DNA of 64,000 nt from Candidatus Methylopumilus universalis. GTDB taxonomy: Bacteria > Pseudomonadota > Gammaproteobacteria > Burkholderiales > Methylophilaceae. The position numbers and the translations under genes were made by a program. Below, piece after piece: positions 7,877 through 16,480 of this stretch. The DNA is taken from positions 1,211,320-1,275,319 of the forward strand of contig NZ_CP040968.1 of NCBI RefSeq assembly GCF_006365315.1. The letters are read 5' to 3'. The notes under the pieces are model-generated. The model saw nothing but the letters and a program-made list of their open reading frames with translations, was not told the origin of the DNA and ran no database searches. How positions within the stretch are numbered: the stretch's first letter is position 1; each line of letters begins with the position of its first letter.

Positions 7877-9250
7877 TTATTCAGCACCACATCTTTTTAA
7901 TAGTGCTTCAAAGAGCTGGATGCCTAAATCAATTTCTTCTTCCGAAATAAGAAGTGAAGGAGCGAGTGTAATCACATTTTTTTCGTAACCGCCAATATCA
8001 AGGACTAAACCATAGGTTTTGTCGCCAATTTTGATGTCGCCTTTGAGTCCTTCATTGAACATACGATCGGCTAACTTTCGACTTGCCTTAAAGCCATCAT
8101 TTTCGCAAAGTTCAATTCGAAGAGCTAAACCTAAACCACTTACATCGCCCACGACTTTCCAACGTGATTTTAATTCTTGAATACGCTTTAAGAAGTAAGC
8201 GCCACGATCATTTACTTTTTTACCAAAATCATCTTCTTCTGTCATCTTCATTACTTCAAGAGCTACTGAAGTGCCCAACGGATTCGATGCAAAAGTTGAA
8301 TGTGTAGAGCCTGGAGGAAATTTTTGTGGGTTAATTAACTCTTCTTTTGCCCAAATGCCGGACAATGGATTTAAACCATTGGTAATTGCTTTACCAAATA
8401 CAAAAATGTCAGGAATGATGTCAAAGTTTTCCCAAGACCATAATTTACCTGTGCGGTAAACACCCATTTGAATCTCATCAGCCACAAGAAGCACTTTACT
8501 TTTTTTAAAAGATTCTGCTATTTTTTTCATGTACCCTTTAGGTGGCACGATATAACCGCCAGTCCCTTGCATAGGCTCAATATAGAATGCACCGAATTCA
8601 CATTGACCTGCTTTTTCATCCCATACGGATTGATATTCAGTATCAAATAATTTTTCAAATTCCTTATGGCAGTAGGTATCACACGTCTCCACTTTCATGC
8701 TGTAAGGGCAACGGAAGCAATAAGGATAGGGAATAAATTGCGCACGATCGGCAAAGTTACCAAAACGTCGGCGATAGCGATAACTTGAAGTGATTGCAGA
8801 TGCTCCCAATGTTCTGCCATGGTAGCCGCCCATAAAAGCAAATTGATGTGTTTTGCCTGTGTGGTTTCGTACAACTTTTAATGAGTCTTCAATCGCCTGC
8901 GCACCGCCTACATTGAAATGTACGCGACCTTTTACGCCATATTTATCTTCCATGTATTTACAAATGATTTCAGCAAGATCAACTTTTTCTTTATGTAAAT
9001 ACTGGCTTGCTAATTGAGGGAGTGTATCGATTTGTTTTTTTAGAGTGTCTGCAATCCGTTTATTTTTGTAACCGAAGTTAACGGCGGAGTACCACATCTG
9101 CCAATCAAGATAAGGAATACCTTTTTCGTCAAATAAAAAGCTGCCGTCACAATTTTCAAATACTTTTGGAGGGTCAGCATAATTTACCGTATCTCCATGT
9201 GAGCAATACTTTTCATTCTTATCTAAGATTTCAATGATTTTCTGATCCAT
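7877..9250 (-). CDS. class III PLP-dependent aminotransferase
   Basis: PLP enzyme of 457 aa in the class III (ornithine/acetylornithine/GABA) family. The PLP-binding features are GGAQAIEDSLKVVR (115-128), the aromatic YHGRTLGAS segment, Asp258 in VADEIQMG and the Schiff-base Lys287 in VFGKAITNG. An unusual insertion near residues 175-194 carries four cysteines spaced C-x2-C-x8-C-x3-C (Cys178, 181, 190, 194), suggestive of a bound metal or Fe-S cluster. Similar Cys pairs occur in some GABA-aminotransferase-like enzymes. It is the second gene of the run, 24 bp after the HAD gene. I infer that it installs an amino group on an intermediate of the pathway; the amino acceptor is unknown, and it is not recognisably BioA, ArgD or HemL (HemL is present elsewhere). 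Confidence 0.88.
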   Translation of the reverse strand: MDQKIIEILDKNEKYCSHGDTVNYADPPKVFENCDGSFLFDEKGIPYLDWQMWYSAVNFGYKNKRIADTLKKQIDTLPQLASQYLHKEKVDLAEIICKYMEDKYGVKGRVHFNVGGAQAIEDSLKVVRNHTGKTHQFAFMGGYHGRTLGASAITSSYRYRRRFGNFADRAQFIPYPYCFRCPYSMKVETCDTYCHKEFEKLFDTEYQSVWDEKAGQCEFGAFYIEPMQGTGGYIVPPKGYMKKIAESFKKSKVLLVADEIQMGVYRTGKLWSWENFDIIPDIFVFGKAITNGLNPLSGIWAKEELINPQKFPPGSTHSTFASNPLGTSVALEVMKMTEEDDFGKKVNDRGAYFLKRIQELKSRWKVVGDVSGLGLALRIELCENDGFKASRKLADRMFNEGLKGDIKIGDKTYGLVLDIGGYEKNVITLAPSLLISEEEIDLGIQLFEALLKRCGAE

Positions 9251-9274
9251 CGTATAACCCTCTACTTTTAAAAA

Positions 9275-9946
9275 TTAATTAAATACATAACCTGGAATAT
9301 TTTGCTCTTCAGGCTTCCAAGTCTTCACAACCTTTAGGACATCATCAAACGTATTAAACGTATGATGTTTGACATTATTTTTTTCACAATGATTAATCAG
9401 CGATGACTTTGCAAACACAATGTCGGCATGAAGAGATAAACATGCATCTGATTTTCCATCCCCAATCAACACCACTGGTCCACCTACTTTTTTGCTCACA
9501 TAATCAGCGACTGCACATTTACACATACCATTTCCCCCTTTACATTCAGGATCTCTTAAGGGAAATGTAATTTCAATACCACGTTCTTTGTAATTCAAGC
9601 GATTAGAGTATGTTGGAATTTCAGGCCAACCTGCCTGCCTTGTCGCGACTTTAATCGAATGATCTAACCCATCACTTGCAATCACTAATTTAGCAAACTG
9701 TTTCACATAATCATAAAAAGGTAAGAAAGTGTCGTCCAGCTGAATGCTACGGAAAAAATTTTCTAGGCTTAAAAGATCGGAATCCACCATATCGATTTGT
9801 TTGGACATGCATTCAAGCGCTGTCATCTTACCGTCAAGCCAGTCTTTTTCTAAAGCTTCCCAGCTAGGGTCTGCAAATTTTTCGAGCAATTGATCAATCG
9901 TATCGCGCTTTGAAATCGTTCCGTCAAAATCAACTACAAAAAGCAT
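9275..9946 (-). CDS. HAD-IB family phosphatase (MtnX/SerB-like)
   Basis: HAD-superfamily phosphatase of 223 aa. Motif I is DFDGT near residue 6 (nucleophile plus acid Asp), motif II is ASDG near residue 91, and motif III/IV is a Lys followed by LIGDGKSDACLS near residue 162. It resembles MtnX-like and phosphoserine-phosphatase-like proteins. A Cys/Gly cluster CKGGNGMCKC (about residues 136-145) is present. I chose the ATG at 9946: AGGG lies six bases upstream, whereas the ATG at 9952 has the AGGG directly against it. It is the first gene of the 12-gene run and is divergent from the two-component system. A methionine-salvage role is possible in name only; no other mtn genes are near, so a pathway-specific phosphatase is more likely. 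Confidence 0.85.
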   Translation of the reverse strand: MLFVVDFDGTISKRDTIDQLLEKFADPSWEALEKDWLDGKMTALECMSKQIDMVDSDLLSLENFFRSIQLDDTFLPFYDYVKQFAKLVIASDGLDHSIKVATRQAGWPEIPTYSNRLNYKERGIEITFPLRDPECKGGNGMCKCAVADYVSKKVGGPVVLIGDGKSDACLSLHADIVFAKSSLINHCEKNNVKHHTFNTFDDVLKVVKTWKPEEQNIPGYVFN

Positions 9947-10028
9947 AAACATCCCTGGTGAAATGAGGCTTTGTAGCCTTTAAAGACTACGCATAATTTA
10001 AAACAATATATGCCTAAATCCTTTCAAT

Positions 10029-10052
10029 TGACTTACAATTTTGGGTAAGTCA
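10029..10052. promoter_or_regulatory. 8-bp perfect inverted repeat upstream of the response regulator
   Basis: TGACTTAC and its exact complement GTAAGTCA are separated by 8 bases, ending 18 bp before the response regulator ATG and inside the divergent region with the 12-gene lipid/export run. It could be an operator for this regulator or another dimeric protein, or an mRNA hairpin covering the leader. OmpR-family sites are usually direct repeats, which weakens the autoregulation idea. Confidence 0.4.
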
Positions 10053-10070
10053 TTAATTTAAAAGGTTGAC

Positions 10071-10742
10071 ATGAAGATTTTACTGATCGAGGACGATTCC
10101 ATTATTGGTGACGCGATCAAAAGCTCGCTTGAAAAGGCCGATTATCTGGTCGAATGGGCTAAAAATGGTCTGGAAGGTGAAATTGCACTCACAGACTCTC
10201 AATTTGAAGCGGTCATTTTAGACTTAGGTTTACCTAAAAAACATGGCCTCGATATTTTGAAAAATTTACGCTCTAAAAAAAACCAGCTTCCAGTCCTTAT
10301 CATTTCAGCCAATGAAAATATTGATAATAAAATTTTAGGTCTTGACTTGGGGGCGGATGATTATTTAGCTAAGCCTTTTGAGCTTCAGGAACTTCATGCA
10401 AGACTTCGCGCTGTGATCAGACGAACCAACCAATCAGCCGACAACGTCATTCAATTTGGTCCTTTAAGTTTTAATATTAAAGACCGCAAATTTTTAGCAC
10501 AAAATAAACAGCTGAGCCTTTCGAAGCGTGAGCTTAATTTGTTAGAGCTTTTTATGCTGAAAAATAATCGCTCTATCTCCAAAGAAAATTTATTAGAAAA
10601 GCTCTATAGCTGGGATGAGGATGTTTCTGAAAATGCAATTGAAGTTTATATTCATCGCGTCAGAGCAAAACTTAAACCTTTTGGAGTTGAAATCATTAAT
10701 CGTCGAGGCTTAGGTTACAGTCTAGGACTCCAAACGCCTTGA
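10071..10742 (+). CDS. OmpR-family response regulator
   Basis: DNA-binding response regulator of 223 aa. The receiver domain (1-120) has the acidic pair Asp8/Asp9, phosphoacceptor Asp51 in VILDLGLP, a Thr/Ser switch position in LIISAN and Lys in LAKPF. The C-terminal winged helix ends in the OmpR pattern (VYIHRVRAKL...INRRGLGYSL). It is closest in character to the QseB/PmrA/TctD group. Its stop overlaps the start of the sensor kinase. It is transcribed away from the HAD/aminotransferase/ketosynthase run, so it may control that run; this is inferred from position only. Confidence 0.94.
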   Translation: MKILLIEDDSIIGDAIKSSLEKADYLVEWAKNGLEGEIALTDSQFEAVILDLGLPKKHGLDILKNLRSKKNQLPVLIISANENIDNKILGLDLGADDYLAKPFELQELHARLRAVIRRTNQSADNVIQFGPLSFNIKDRKFLAQNKQLSLSKRELNLLELFMLKNNRSISKENLLEKLYSWDEDVSENAIEVYIHRVRAKLKPFGVEIINRRGLGYSLGLQTP

Positions 10743-12139
10743 AAAAAGACTTATCCACAAAGAAACTGATTTTTCAGTGGATTCTCATTCCTATGGTCGT
10801 CATTATTTTGATCGACTCTTCGTTTCTTTTTTATCAAGGCGACAAATTAAGACAGGAAACCTTTGATAAAGATTTGGTAGATACAGCCAAAACACTTGCA
10901 GTGATCTTTAAAAAATCAAGTGCTAAAGAAATACGCGATATAGATCGCAACACTATTTCACTTCTCTTAAGTGAGCCTCATGATGAAATGTTTTATTCCA
11001 TTCGAGACAATAAAGGTCAATTTATTTTTGGAAACCCGAAAGTCGCTTATCAAGAAGCCGATTTAGAAGATCTAGCAGATAAAGATTTTCTAAATGTTTT
11101 TTTTGATGAAATTGATGGAAAGAGTGTGCGTGTCGTATCCATTCCGATTGAACATACCATTCAGAATAAAACAGCCACTTTTCATATCCAAGTCGCTGAA
11201 ACGAGAAATCAGCGAAAAGAGATCCAACGGCAAATTATTTTTTGGATCGTCATTCCACAATTGATTCTTCTTATTTCTGCCATGATCTTGGTAAGATTTG
11301 CAGTCACTAAGGGCTTAAGCCCGATTCTTTTTCTTAATGAAAAAATTTCCTCACTTTCATATAAGAATTTAACTCCTATCGATTTGCAGGGTGTGCCAAA
11401 AGAAGTCGATCGCTTAGTCGGCTCATTAAATAAACTCATGCAAGAATTAAATCTTTCCGTAAAATCACAAAATCGATTTGTCAGTGATGCGGCACATCAA
11501 TTAAGAACTCCACTTGCTGGGATATTGGCACAAATTGAATTAGCGCTTGATACTAAAAATGCTGCTGAAATTCAAAAACGGCTCGAAAATATTAATGAAA
11601 GTTCAAAACGTCTCATTCATATCATCAATCAATTACTCTCCTTATCCAAGAGCCAGAGTGATGCGCTTCATCATGCTGAATTGCAACCTTTGGATTTAGT
11701 CTCTTTCACCAAAAAAATCACCTCAATTATGTTGCCTGCCGCTGACTTAAAACATATTGACTTAGGGTATGAAGGCTCTGAAGCTGCCATATATATCATG
11801 GCAGATGAAGCACGTCTTTATGACCTCATTCATAATCTTATCGATAATGCGATTAAATACACAGATGACTATGGAAAAATTACATTAGCTGTTGAATTGA
11901 AAGATAACAAAGTAAGACTTACCGTTGAAGATAATGGTGTTGGAATTCCTAAAGAAAATCAGACGATGATTTATGAGCGATTTTACCGAGGAGATAATGT
12001 TAATACTGCTGGTGCAGGTGTTGGTTTATCAATTGTCAAAGATATCGCAGAGTTTCATCAAGCGACAATAGAAATTGATAGTCGAAACAGCGAAGAGGGG
12101 ACACGCTTTTATATTGATTTCAATTTGATGAAATCTTAA
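10739..12139 (+). CDS. sensor histidine kinase (QseC/TctE-like)
   Basis: Inner-membrane sensor kinase of 466 aa and partner of the preceding response regulator. Two membrane helices (about residues 13-32 and 167-186) flank a periplasmic domain like the two-component sensor N-domain of QseC/TctE. A HAMP-like linker follows, then the phosphoacceptor His253 in SDAAHQLRTP, the N box HNLIDNAIKYT, and G boxes DNGVGIP and GAGVGLSIV. The start is TTG at 10739, overlapping the regulator's stop by four bases; the next in-frame Met is inside helix 1, so the TTG start is the sensible choice. Its 3' end overlaps the convergent LysR gene by 4 bp. The signal is unknown; members of this group often sense envelope stress, metals or tricarboxylates. 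Confidence 0.93.
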   Translation: MKKDLSTKKLIFQWILIPMVVIILIDSSFLFYQGDKLRQETFDKDLVDTAKTLAVIFKKSSAKEIRDIDRNTISLLLSEPHDEMFYSIRDNKGQFIFGNPKVAYQEADLEDLADKDFLNVFFDEIDGKSVRVVSIPIEHTIQNKTATFHIQVAETRNQRKEIQRQIIFWIVIPQLILLISAMILVRFAVTKGLSPILFLNEKISSLSYKNLTPIDLQGVPKEVDRLVGSLNKLMQELNLSVKSQNRFVSDAAHQLRTPLAGILAQIELALDTKNAAEIQKRLENINESSKRLIHIINQLLSLSKSQSDALHHAELQPLDLVSFTKKITSIMLPAADLKHIDLGYEGSEAAIYIMADEARLYDLIHNLIDNAIKYTDDYGKITLAVELKDNKVRLTVEDNGVGIPKENQTMIYERFYRGDNVNTAGAGVGLSIVKDIAEFHQATIEIDSRNSEEGTRFYIDFNLMKS

Positions 12140-13044
12140 TTTGAGTTTATGTAAAAATGTTTTGATTCGCTTAAAACATGTTCATGAAAAGCTCTTGCAA
12201 TCGGTGACAATTGTTTACCTCTCAAATATACAAGATGCCACTGCGAATTAATTGGAAAATCCTGTAACTTTAAGACTGAAATTTCATTATCGTAATCAAA
12301 TTGGTCTAAAGCATGGATTGAAATTACCGCCACGCCTAAACGACTTGCGACTGCTTTTTTAATAGCCTCATTATTTCCCAGTTCTAATAAAAGACTAGGG
12401 GTGAATTTCTTTTGTTTAAAATGAATATCTACGCTCATCCGCGTGCCTGATCCTAGCTCTCTTAAAATAAATCTTTCATGCTTTAAATCTTGCAATCGAA
12501 GATTTTTTTTGCTTGCTAATGGGTGATCTTTACAAGCAATCATACAAAGAGGGTTAGGCATAAGTATTTGGTCTTCGAGATCAATATGCATGGGCGGCCT
12601 CGACATGACATAAAGGTCGTCACTATTATCTTCAACTCGTCTTATAACCCCGTCCCGATTTAATATTTCAAGGGAGATATCTACTTCTGGATATTTACTA
12701 CAAAAAGAACCTAGTAGTTTTGGAACAAAATATTTCGCAGTACTCACAACCGCAACTCTTAATCTGCCTTTTGTTAACCCCTTCATTTGTGTCGCGTGTT
12801 GCTCAAAAGCTTCCCATCGATTCGTCATCTCTCTTGCTGTTTTTGCGAACTCTTTACCTAATCCTGTTAAATGAATTTTTTTTGAGATCACCTCAAATAA
12901 GGGAGATCCAATATTTTCAGTCATCTCTTTCAATTGCATAGAAGCCGTAGGCTGGGTGATATGCATCATGCGCGCTGCCTTGGTAACACTCTCTGTTTGT
13001 TCGAGTGCTAGAAATAATCGTAACTGTCTAAAGGTTATATTCAT
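12136..13044 (-). CDS. LysR-family transcriptional regulator
   Basis: LysR-type regulator of 302 aa. The N-terminal winged HTH is clear (TFRQLRLFLALEQTESVTKAARMMHITQPTAS read in parts; residues 4-60), followed by the substrate-binding effector domain (about 90-295). It is divergent from the SbtA-like bicarbonate carrier with only 72 bp between them, the usual layout for a LysR protein and its target. The resemblance to CbbR/CmpR-type regulators, which control CO2 or bicarbonate uptake genes, is a contextual inference. The 3' end overlaps the histidine kinase gene by 4 bp. Confidence 0.92.
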   Translation of the reverse strand: MNITFRQLRLFLALEQTESVTKAARMMHITQPTASMQLKEMTENIGSPLFEVISKKIHLTGLGKEFAKTAREMTNRWEAFEQHATQMKGLTKGRLRVAVVSTAKYFVPKLLGSFCSKYPEVDISLEILNRDGVIRRVEDNSDDLYVMSRPPMHIDLEDQILMPNPLCMIACKDHPLASKKNLRLQDLKHERFILRELGSGTRMSVDIHFKQKKFTPSLLLELGNNEAIKKAVASRLGVAVISIHALDQFDYDNEISVLKLQDFPINSQWHLVYLRGKQLSPIARAFHEHVLSESKHFYINSN

Positions 13045-13054
13045 AGATTAAAGT

Positions 13055-13066
13055 CTATATATATAG
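13055..13066. promoter_or_regulatory. 12-bp AT palindrome in the LysR/SbtA divergent region
   Basis: CTATATATATAG is a perfect palindrome 11 bp upstream of the LysR start and 50 bp upstream of the sbtA-like start. LysR proteins bind dyads with a T-N11-A core, and an AT-rich dyad in a divergent promoter is a plausible site. In a genome this AT-rich, such palindromes also occur by chance, so this is only a candidate. Confidence 0.25.
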
Positions 13067-13116
13067 TATTAATTATTGATTTTACACTATGTAATTATAT
13101 TCATACAATCTCGACT

Positions 13117-14076
13117 ATGAGTAATTTTCTTGACCCAGCAATTTTATTTTTTATATTCGGTGTGTTGGCTGGATTTGCTAAATCTAATTTAGAAATTCCT
13201 CAGCCGATTGCTCGATTTTTATCGCTTTATCTATTAATGGCCTTAGGCCTTAAAGGTGGCTTTGCGCTCTATGAATCAGGCATTACATCAGAAGTCCTGA
13301 CAAGTCTAGGTGGCGCTATTTTTATGGCTATACTTGTTCCCTTATTGGGATACTTAGTTTTAAGTCAAAAACTTAAAAAATTAGACGCGGCTGCGGTAGC
13401 TGCTACTTACGGATCTATTAGCGCTGTAACGTTTATTACCGCATCTCAGAATTTAGACGACTTAGGCATTCATTACGGCGGCCATATGGCGGCGGCTATG
13501 GCGCTGATGGAATCTCCCGCAATTATTTTTGCCATCATCATTGCAAATAAAATAAGAAGCCATCATCAACCTGAGTCTGAAACGAGACCAACGCTTGGTA
13601 AAATTTTTCATGAGTCTTTCACTGACGGTGGTCAGCTTTTACTTTTAGGCTCCATGATCATTGGTATCATCAGTGGCGATGTTGCTCATGAGGTATTGGC
13701 TCCTTTTTCAATTGATTTATTTAAAGGCATCTTGTCTTTCTTCTTACTGGACATGGGACTTCATGCCGCTCGAAATATTTCTGAACTAAAAAATAAACCT
13801 ACAATATGTTTTTATTACGCCGTATTGGCTCCTGTGACACATGCAATTTTGGCACTTCTTTTGGCAAAATTACTCGGGCTTGAATTGGGCAATACAATTT
13901 TATTAATGGTCTTAGCTTCAAGTGCATCTTACATTGCAGTCCCCGCAGTTTTAAGGCAAGCCTTGCCAGAAGTAAGTCCTGCGTTATATATGGGTATGTC
14001 GTTAGGACTAACATTCCCATTAAATATTATCTTTGGTATTCCTTTTTATACGTACCTCGCGCAACAGGGGATATAA
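13117..14076 (+). CDS. SbtA-like sodium-dependent bicarbonate transporter
   Basis: Polytopic inner-membrane protein of 319 aa, the usual length for the Sbt_1 (DUF897) family, with about ten hydrophobic helices arranged as two inverted halves. Diagnostic stretches are LGLKGGFALYESG, AAVAATYGSISAVTF, AAAMALMESPAIIFAI and LLDMGLHAARNI. In cyanobacteria SbtA imports HCO3- with Na+ and is inhibited by the PII-like SbtB. A LysR gene is divergent, as for bicarbonate uptake genes. No sbtB lies directly beside it, but a PII-like gene lies 5.5 kb downstream after the RND genes on the same strand. For a methylotroph, bicarbonate supply for carboxylation reactions would be a plausible role. Confidence 0.87.
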   Translation: MSNFLDPAILFFIFGVLAGFAKSNLEIPQPIARFLSLYLLMALGLKGGFALYESGITSEVLTSLGGAIFMAILVPLLGYLVLSQKLKKLDAAAVAATYGSISAVTFITASQNLDDLGIHYGGHMAAAMALMESPAIIFAIIIANKIRSHHQPESETRPTLGKIFHESFTDGGQLLLLGSMIIGIISGDVAHEVLAPFSIDLFKGILSFFLLDMGLHAARNISELKNKPTICFYYAVLAPVTHAILALLLAKLLGLELGNTILLMVLASSASYIAVPAVLRQALPEVSPALYMGMSLGLTFPLNIIFGIPFYTYLAQQGI

Positions 14077-14090
14077 AGTATAATTTTAAG

Positions 14091-15335
14091 ATGCGCAGCG
14101 TATTTATATTATTTTTGTTTATGTTAGAACTAGCCTCAAAAAGTGCATGGGGCGAAGCTCAATACGGCCTTCAAGATCTTATTGATATTGCAAAAAGAGA
14201 AAATCCTATTTTAGATGTTCTGAAAGCCAAGGAGGATGCAGCTAGATCAAGTGTTGTAACTGCTGAATCTTATCTTAATCCTGAAATTGAGGTCGGTACA
14301 GGACCCTCCCGATTCAGAACTCCAAATACGAGCACCAATCAACGCAGAAATTATGGGGTCAATATATCCCAACCTCTCGAGTTTCCAAATGTGCGTGGTG
14401 CAAAAAAAGCGGTTGCTGAATCAAGAGTTAATTACGCTTCATCTGTCACTGAGGCAACAATGATTAATTTGTCATTGCAAATTAAAAAGGCTTTCTATGA
14501 TGTGCTTCAAAATGAAGCTGTCTTAAAAATTGCTGAGGGAGACCGTGATGCATTGAAAAATATCCGCGAAAAAGTTGCGCTCCGAGTAGAAGTTGGTGAA
14601 GCGCCGAGATATGAATTAATTAAAGCAGATACAGAATTAGTTGCAGCTCAAAGAGATGCAGATGCAGCTTTATTAAGAATCTCTGAGAGTAAGTTTTATC
14701 TTAGGGGCTTGGTCAGTAAATCACTTACAGATTCATTTGGTTTAGTAGGCTCGCTCCCTCCAAGCGATATAAACCTTAATGCTGATTTTTTAAAAAATGA
14801 GATTTCCAAAAGTCCTAAATTAAAACAAATTAAAGCCTCCGCAGATGTTGCGGAAAATCGATTGCGCCTAGAGGAAAAACTTATTAATCCAGGATTAACG
14901 CTTAATGCTGGAGTGGATCAAGATCCAGATATTACTAGCTACCGTTTTGGCATAAGCATTCCTATTCCTATTTGGAATCGAAGACAAGGTCAAATAGGAG
15001 AAGCGGCGGCTGGATATAGGGAACTGCAGGCTCAATATACAGACCAAGAATTAGCTCTAAAGCGAGATATTGAGTCTGCTTTTCAGCGCTACCTCATCGC
15101 TCAACAACAGGTAAAAACTTTTGAGTCGGGTCTTCTGGAGCAAGCAGAGTCAGTCTTAAAAGTTGCTGAGTCAGCTTATCGCTATGGGGAACGAGGTATT
15201 CTCGAATACTTAGATGCACAAAGAACTTTCCGTTTGGTTCGTAAAGATTATCTAGCATCAAAATATGATTACGTTGTAGCTATTTTAGAAATTGAACAAT
15301 TATTAGGTATGGATATCCTGGAGAATAAAATTTAA
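14091..15335 (+). CDS. CzcC/CusC-type outer membrane efflux protein
   Basis: TolC-family channel of 414 aa belonging to a metal-efflux RND system. It has a signal peptide (about residues 1-21) and two long helical repeats with family patterns such as LNPEIEVGTG, IPIPIWNRRQGQIGEA and RYGERGILEYLDAQRT. It begins 14 bp after the bicarbonate carrier and abuts the adaptor gene (stop at 15335, next start at 15336). This is a second, unrelated TolC-type gene; the one at 2755-4206 serves the ABC exporter. Confidence 0.91.
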   Translation: MRSVFILFLFMLELASKSAWGEAQYGLQDLIDIAKRENPILDVLKAKEDAARSSVVTAESYLNPEIEVGTGPSRFRTPNTSTNQRRNYGVNISQPLEFPNVRGAKKAVAESRVNYASSVTEATMINLSLQIKKAFYDVLQNEAVLKIAEGDRDALKNIREKVALRVEVGEAPRYELIKADTELVAAQRDADAALLRISESKFYLRGLVSKSLTDSFGLVGSLPPSDINLNADFLKNEISKSPKLKQIKASADVAENRLRLEEKLINPGLTLNAGVDQDPDITSYRFGISIPIPIWNRRQGQIGEAAAGYRELQAQYTDQELALKRDIESAFQRYLIAQQQVKTFESGLLEQAESVLKVAESAYRYGERGILEYLDAQRTFRLVRKDYLASKYDYVVAILEIEQLLGMDILENKI

Positions 15336-16478
15336 ATGAAAAAACTAGTTACCCAATTATTTTTGATCCTCGTGAGCATATGCTTACTTTCAGCTTGTTC
15401 GAAATCGGATAAAGTCAGCGAGCAAAAAAAAATAGATCCGTTAGAGATTATTATTACCCCGGAAATCCAGAAACAAACTAAAAATGAAGTCGTTAAATAT
15501 CAAGATATCGGAGAAACGCTTATGATTCCCGGTCGCCTTGAAACACAAAATCGAAAACTTGCAAAAATTGGCTCCCCTATTACAGGTAGAGTTAGCGATC
15601 TTTATGTCAGCCTTGGTGATGTGGTAAAAAAAGGCCAGGTGCTTGCAAAAGTAAATAGTATTGAACTCACTCAAACACAACTTACACTCATTAAATCAAC
15701 TCAGCTCATTGGACTTAAAACAAAAGCGGTTGAGCGCGCTAAGCTTCTATTCGAAGCAGATGTCATTAGTAAAGCTGAGATGTTACGTATTGAAAACGAG
15801 CTTGAAGCAGTTAAAGCAGATTACAGAGCGAGTCGCGACCAGCTTGTAGTATTAGGTATGAATGAAAAAGCGTTAGAAAAATTAGAATCTTCAGGTCAAA
15901 TCAATTCATATGGTGACGTGATTAGTCGGTTTGACGGCATCATCATTTCTCGCACAATTAATTTAGGTCAAATTGTGAATCCTCAAGATAATTTATTCCA
16001 TGTAGCTGATCTTACAAAATTATGGGCTGTTGCTAACATTCCTGAACAGCAAGCATCTTTTATTCAAAAAGATGAACTGGTGACCATTGAAATTCCTGCA
16101 CTAGATCATAAAAAAATTGACGCAAAGATTATATTTGAGGGAAGTATTGTTGATCCAGAAACTCGTACTGTGATGGTTCGCGCTGAAATAGATAATCAAA
16201 ATTTGTCTTTAAAACCCGATATGCTCACTTCGATGTATATCCAGTCAAAAAAAGTTTCAAAGCTTGCTGTTCCTGTCTCAGCTGTTGTGAGAGAGAACGA
16301 TCGAAATTATGTTTTTATCCAGAACAGTCCAAAAACATACAGACTGAGAGAAGTTCAATTAGGACATAAAGATGGAAATCTCATTACTATATTAAGTGGC
16401 ATAGCTGAGGGCGAAACCATTATCTCAGACGGTGCTTTTCATTTGAATAGTGAACGCAAGAAAAAAGAGCTTGAATAA
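15336..16478 (+). CDS. CzcB/CusB-type RND adaptor lipoprotein
   Basis: Periplasmic adaptor of 380 aa. The lipobox LLSAC (Cys near residue 21) marks it as an inner-membrane lipoprotein. The lipoyl halves (RVSDLYVSLGDVVKKGQVLAKV and GIIISRTINLGQIV, read in parts) flank a short helical hairpin, followed by beta-barrel and membrane-proximal domains. No His-rich or Met-rich metal-binding extension is visible, so the substrate (Zn, Co, Cd, Cu or an organic compound) cannot be decided. It abuts the outer-membrane gene and is 2 bp from the RND pump. Confidence 0.91.
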   Translation: MKKLVTQLFLILVSICLLSACSKSDKVSEQKKIDPLEIIITPEIQKQTKNEVVKYQDIGETLMIPGRLETQNRKLAKIGSPITGRVSDLYVSLGDVVKKGQVLAKVNSIELTQTQLTLIKSTQLIGLKTKAVERAKLLFEADVISKAEMLRIENELEAVKADYRASRDQLVVLGMNEKALEKLESSGQINSYGDVISRFDGIIISRTINLGQIVNPQDNLFHVADLTKLWAVANIPEQQASFIQKDELVTIEIPALDHKKIDAKIIFEGSIVDPETRTVMVRAEIDNQNLSLKPDMLTSMYIQSKKVSKLAVPVSAVVRENDRNYVFIQNSPKTYRLREVQLGHKDGNLITILSGIAEGETIISDGAFHLNSERKKKELE

Positions 16479-16480
16479 AT

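Noticed and set aside
10751..10759. Perfect DnaA box TTATCCACA inside the histidine kinase gene
   Set aside because: Within coding sequence and alone; about one such 9-mer is expected by chance in a window this size. Far from the origin cluster.
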